A stretch of DNA of 64,000 bases from Halobaculum limi. GTDB lineage: Archaea > Halobacteriota > Halobacteria > Halobacteriales > Haloferacaceae. Shown here in pieces: positions 62,749 through 64,000 of the stretch. The notes under the pieces were generated by a model. That model was not told the origin of the DNA. It searched no databases and worked only from the letters and a program-made list of their open reading frames with translations. How positions within the stretch are numbered: position 1 is the stretch's first letter; every line of letters begins with the position of its first letter. The stretch covers positions 1 through 64,000 of the forward strand of contig NZ_CP120469.1 of NCBI RefSeq assembly GCF_029490015.1, in the 5' to 3' direction. The position numbers and the translations under genes are program-made.

Positions 62749-63885
62749 TTACGCGTTCTCGCCGTCCGTCCAGCTGTCGTCCCAGACATCGTTCGCCTGG
62801 AAGAAGTCGGCTACGCCGGCGTGAACCGGGAGGTCCTCGAGGACTGCCGTCGTCATCGTCTCGGGGTCGGAGTGGTCGAGCGTGGTCGGGTCGGCCTCGC
62901 GGATGGCCTCCCAGTGTTCGCTGGCGAGACGTGCGACCTCCTCGGTCGCGCCCGCGGGCACGTCCGGTCCGAACGCCCACTGGCCGGCGAGCACCCACGC
63001 GGTCGTCGTGTCTGTGATGCCGGTCACGTTCTGCTCCCAGCCGTACGGTTCGAGACCTTCCTTCTTGATCGCGCCGCCGACGTTGTCGATGGCCTGCGAG
63101 AAGTTGTCGTCGACCTCGATGATGTTCAGCCCGCCGCCGGAGCGAACGTCGACCTCCTGCACCCAGCTAGAGAGAGCGACGCCGTTTGCGCCGTAGATAC
63201 ACATCGCGTCCACGCGACCCTCCTCGACGGCGCCCGCGATGTCGCTGGTGCCGACGTTGAGGATGTCGTTGTTTTCCCACACGCCGGCCTCGCGGATGAC
63301 CTCCTCGGTCAGCAGGCGCGTCCCGAATCCAGGCTGGATCGGGTAGATGGTGTAGCCGCCGTCCTGGAGGTCGGCCGTCGAGGTGATCCCCGACTCCTCG
63401 GTGGCGACCCAATAGATCTCGAGGTTCGTGAACACGTAGCCCTGATGCGGGAGGCTGTCGACGGGTTCGTCCGCGAACGGCCCCTCCTCGTTGAGCGCCT
63501 TCGAGAGCGAGTTGTTGTCGACACCCATCGAGTCGATGTTGCCGCTGTCGTACTCGTAGAGGTTCGCTGTCCAGCCGTCGGTCACCTGGACGGAGATGTC
63601 CAGAATGTCGCTGTGTTGGCTCGCCGCACGGGCCAGCGCCTGCCCGGCCTGCTGCGTCGAACTGCCGGACGACGTCCCGGCGATCGTGAGCTGGTAACTC
63701 TCGCTCCCACCGTCACCGCCGGAGCCACCGTCACCGCCAGAGTCACCGTCGCCGCCGTCCCCGCCAGAGCCACCGTCGCCGCCGTCCCCGCCGTCACCGC
63801 CGCCAGTACAGCCAGCCAGCGTGATGACGCCCATCGTTCCTGCACCCGCCAGTACGTCGCGTCTGTTCATTCCGTCATCAGACAT
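62749..63885 (-). CDS. TAXI-type TRAP transporter binding lipoprotein
   Basis: A 378-residue extracytoplasmic solute-binding protein. A twin-arginine signal (NRRDVLAGAGTMGVI) is followed by the lipobox TLAGC, so it is lipid-anchored. Residues about 27-62 form a Gly/Asp/Ser repeat linker. The TAXI domain starts near YQLTIAGTSSGSSTQQAGQALARA and runs through GGYTIYPIQPGFGTR, ending FFQANDVWDDSWT. It captures a small organic acid such as glutamate, malate or a related dicarboxylate and hands it to the fused permease. The gene starts at ATG 63885. Confidence 0.94.
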   Translation of the reverse strand: MSDDGMNRRDVLAGAGTMGVITLAGCTGGGDGGDGGDGGSGGDGGDGDSGGDGGSGGDGGSESYQLTIAGTSSGSSTQQAGQALARAASQHSDILDISVQVTDGWTANLYEYDSGNIDSMGVDNNSLSKALNEEGPFADEPVDSLPHQGYVFTNLEIYWVATEESGITSTADLQDGGYTIYPIQPGFGTRLLTEEVIREAGVWENNDILNVGTSDIAGAVEEGRVDAMCIYGANGVALSSWVQEVDVRSGGGLNIIEVDDNFSQAIDNVGGAIKKEGLEPYGWEQNVTGITDTTTAWVLAGQWAFGPDVPAGATEEVARLASEHWEAIREADPTTLDHSDPETMTTAVLEDLPVHAGVADFFQANDVWDDSWTDGENA

Positions 63886-64000
63886 ACCTGGACCGAGTAA
63901 CTAAGTGATTGTTAACGATGTTGTTCCGGGTGATGTTGCCAAATAAACTCACACAGTTACGAGTAGTAATTACGCTCTCGTCTATCGATCTGTCTAATCG
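63886..64000. promoter_or_regulatory. Upstream region of the TAXI binding protein
   Basis: The last 115 bases are AT-rich by local standards (for example AAATAAACTCACACAG and GTAATTACGC) and should hold the promoter of the TAXI gene on the minus strand. I see no gene within it. Confidence 0.4.

Noticed and set aside
63713-63803. Repeat tract in the TAXI gene as a CRISPR or satellite
   Set aside because: It encodes the in-frame Gly/Asp/Ser linker of the lipoprotein.

Overview
The window is haloarchaeal (class Halobacteria). It is GC-rich, its proteins are strongly acidic, and it carries halocyanins, Tat signals, a type IV pilin with an archaeal class III signal, an ADP-forming acyl-CoA synthetase, an amphi-Trp protein and IS1341-type elements. 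I see no rRNA or tRNA genes and no CRISPR array. Genus and replicon type (chromosome or megaplasmid) cannot be decided from the sequence alone.

Layout. 1-1.7 kb: a ParA partition-type ATPase with an acidic partner gene, preceded by a run of short AGGTNNCT repeats. 1.9-6.1 kb: housekeeping genes (CNNM/CorC transporter, endonuclease III, Na+/Ca2+ exchanger family protein, universal stress protein). 6.2-7.57 kb: a tnpB element whose right end touches the stop codon of a TauE/SafE permease. 9-12.2 kb: ADP-forming acyl-CoA synthetase overlapping a phosphotransacetylase-like partner. 12.3-20.8 kb: a respiration and copper block, with CopA-type ATPase, SafE-like protein and small membrane proteins on the minus strand, and a two-domain halocyanin plus ba3-type oxidase subunits II and I on the plus strand. 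22.3-24 kb: a second tnpB element with an intact catalytic triad and a small overlapping upstream ORF.

24-35 kb is an accessory-looking block, all on the minus strand: a broken BASS-family transporter, a LURP-one protein, an intact BASS transporter, an aspartoacylase-like hydrolase, a membrane protein, two tandem arylsulfatases of equal length, and a formylglycine-generating enzyme. The FGE can activate the CSPTR cysteine of both sulfatases, so the block looks like a self-contained sulfatase system. 35-42 kb: RtcA, a CBS protein and membrane proteins. 41.9-42.9 kb: a DtxR-like regulator divergent from a NifU-like Fe-S protein, with three TTAGG/CCTAA-type boxes between them. 43-55.4 kb: Rieske protein, redox/NAD(P) genes with a divergent regulator, small zinc-ribbon protein, phosphoesterase, membrane proteins, AIM24-like and DUF389 proteins, pilin, and photolyase/cryptochrome.

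55.4-63.9 kb: a probable catabolic cluster. MmgE/PrpD, acyl-CoA dehydrogenase, MaoC hydratase and a CoA-transferase/hydrolase lie on the plus strand. They converge on a TAXI-type TRAP transporter (fused permease and binding protein) on the minus strand. The likely logic is uptake of an organic acid, activation to a CoA ester, desaturation and hydration; the substrate is unknown.

Five stem-loops with TTCA or TTTA loops lie at 7.5, 22.4, 23.9, 39.6 and 60.4 kb. Two are the right ends of the tnpB elements; the other three stand alone and look like orphan element ends.
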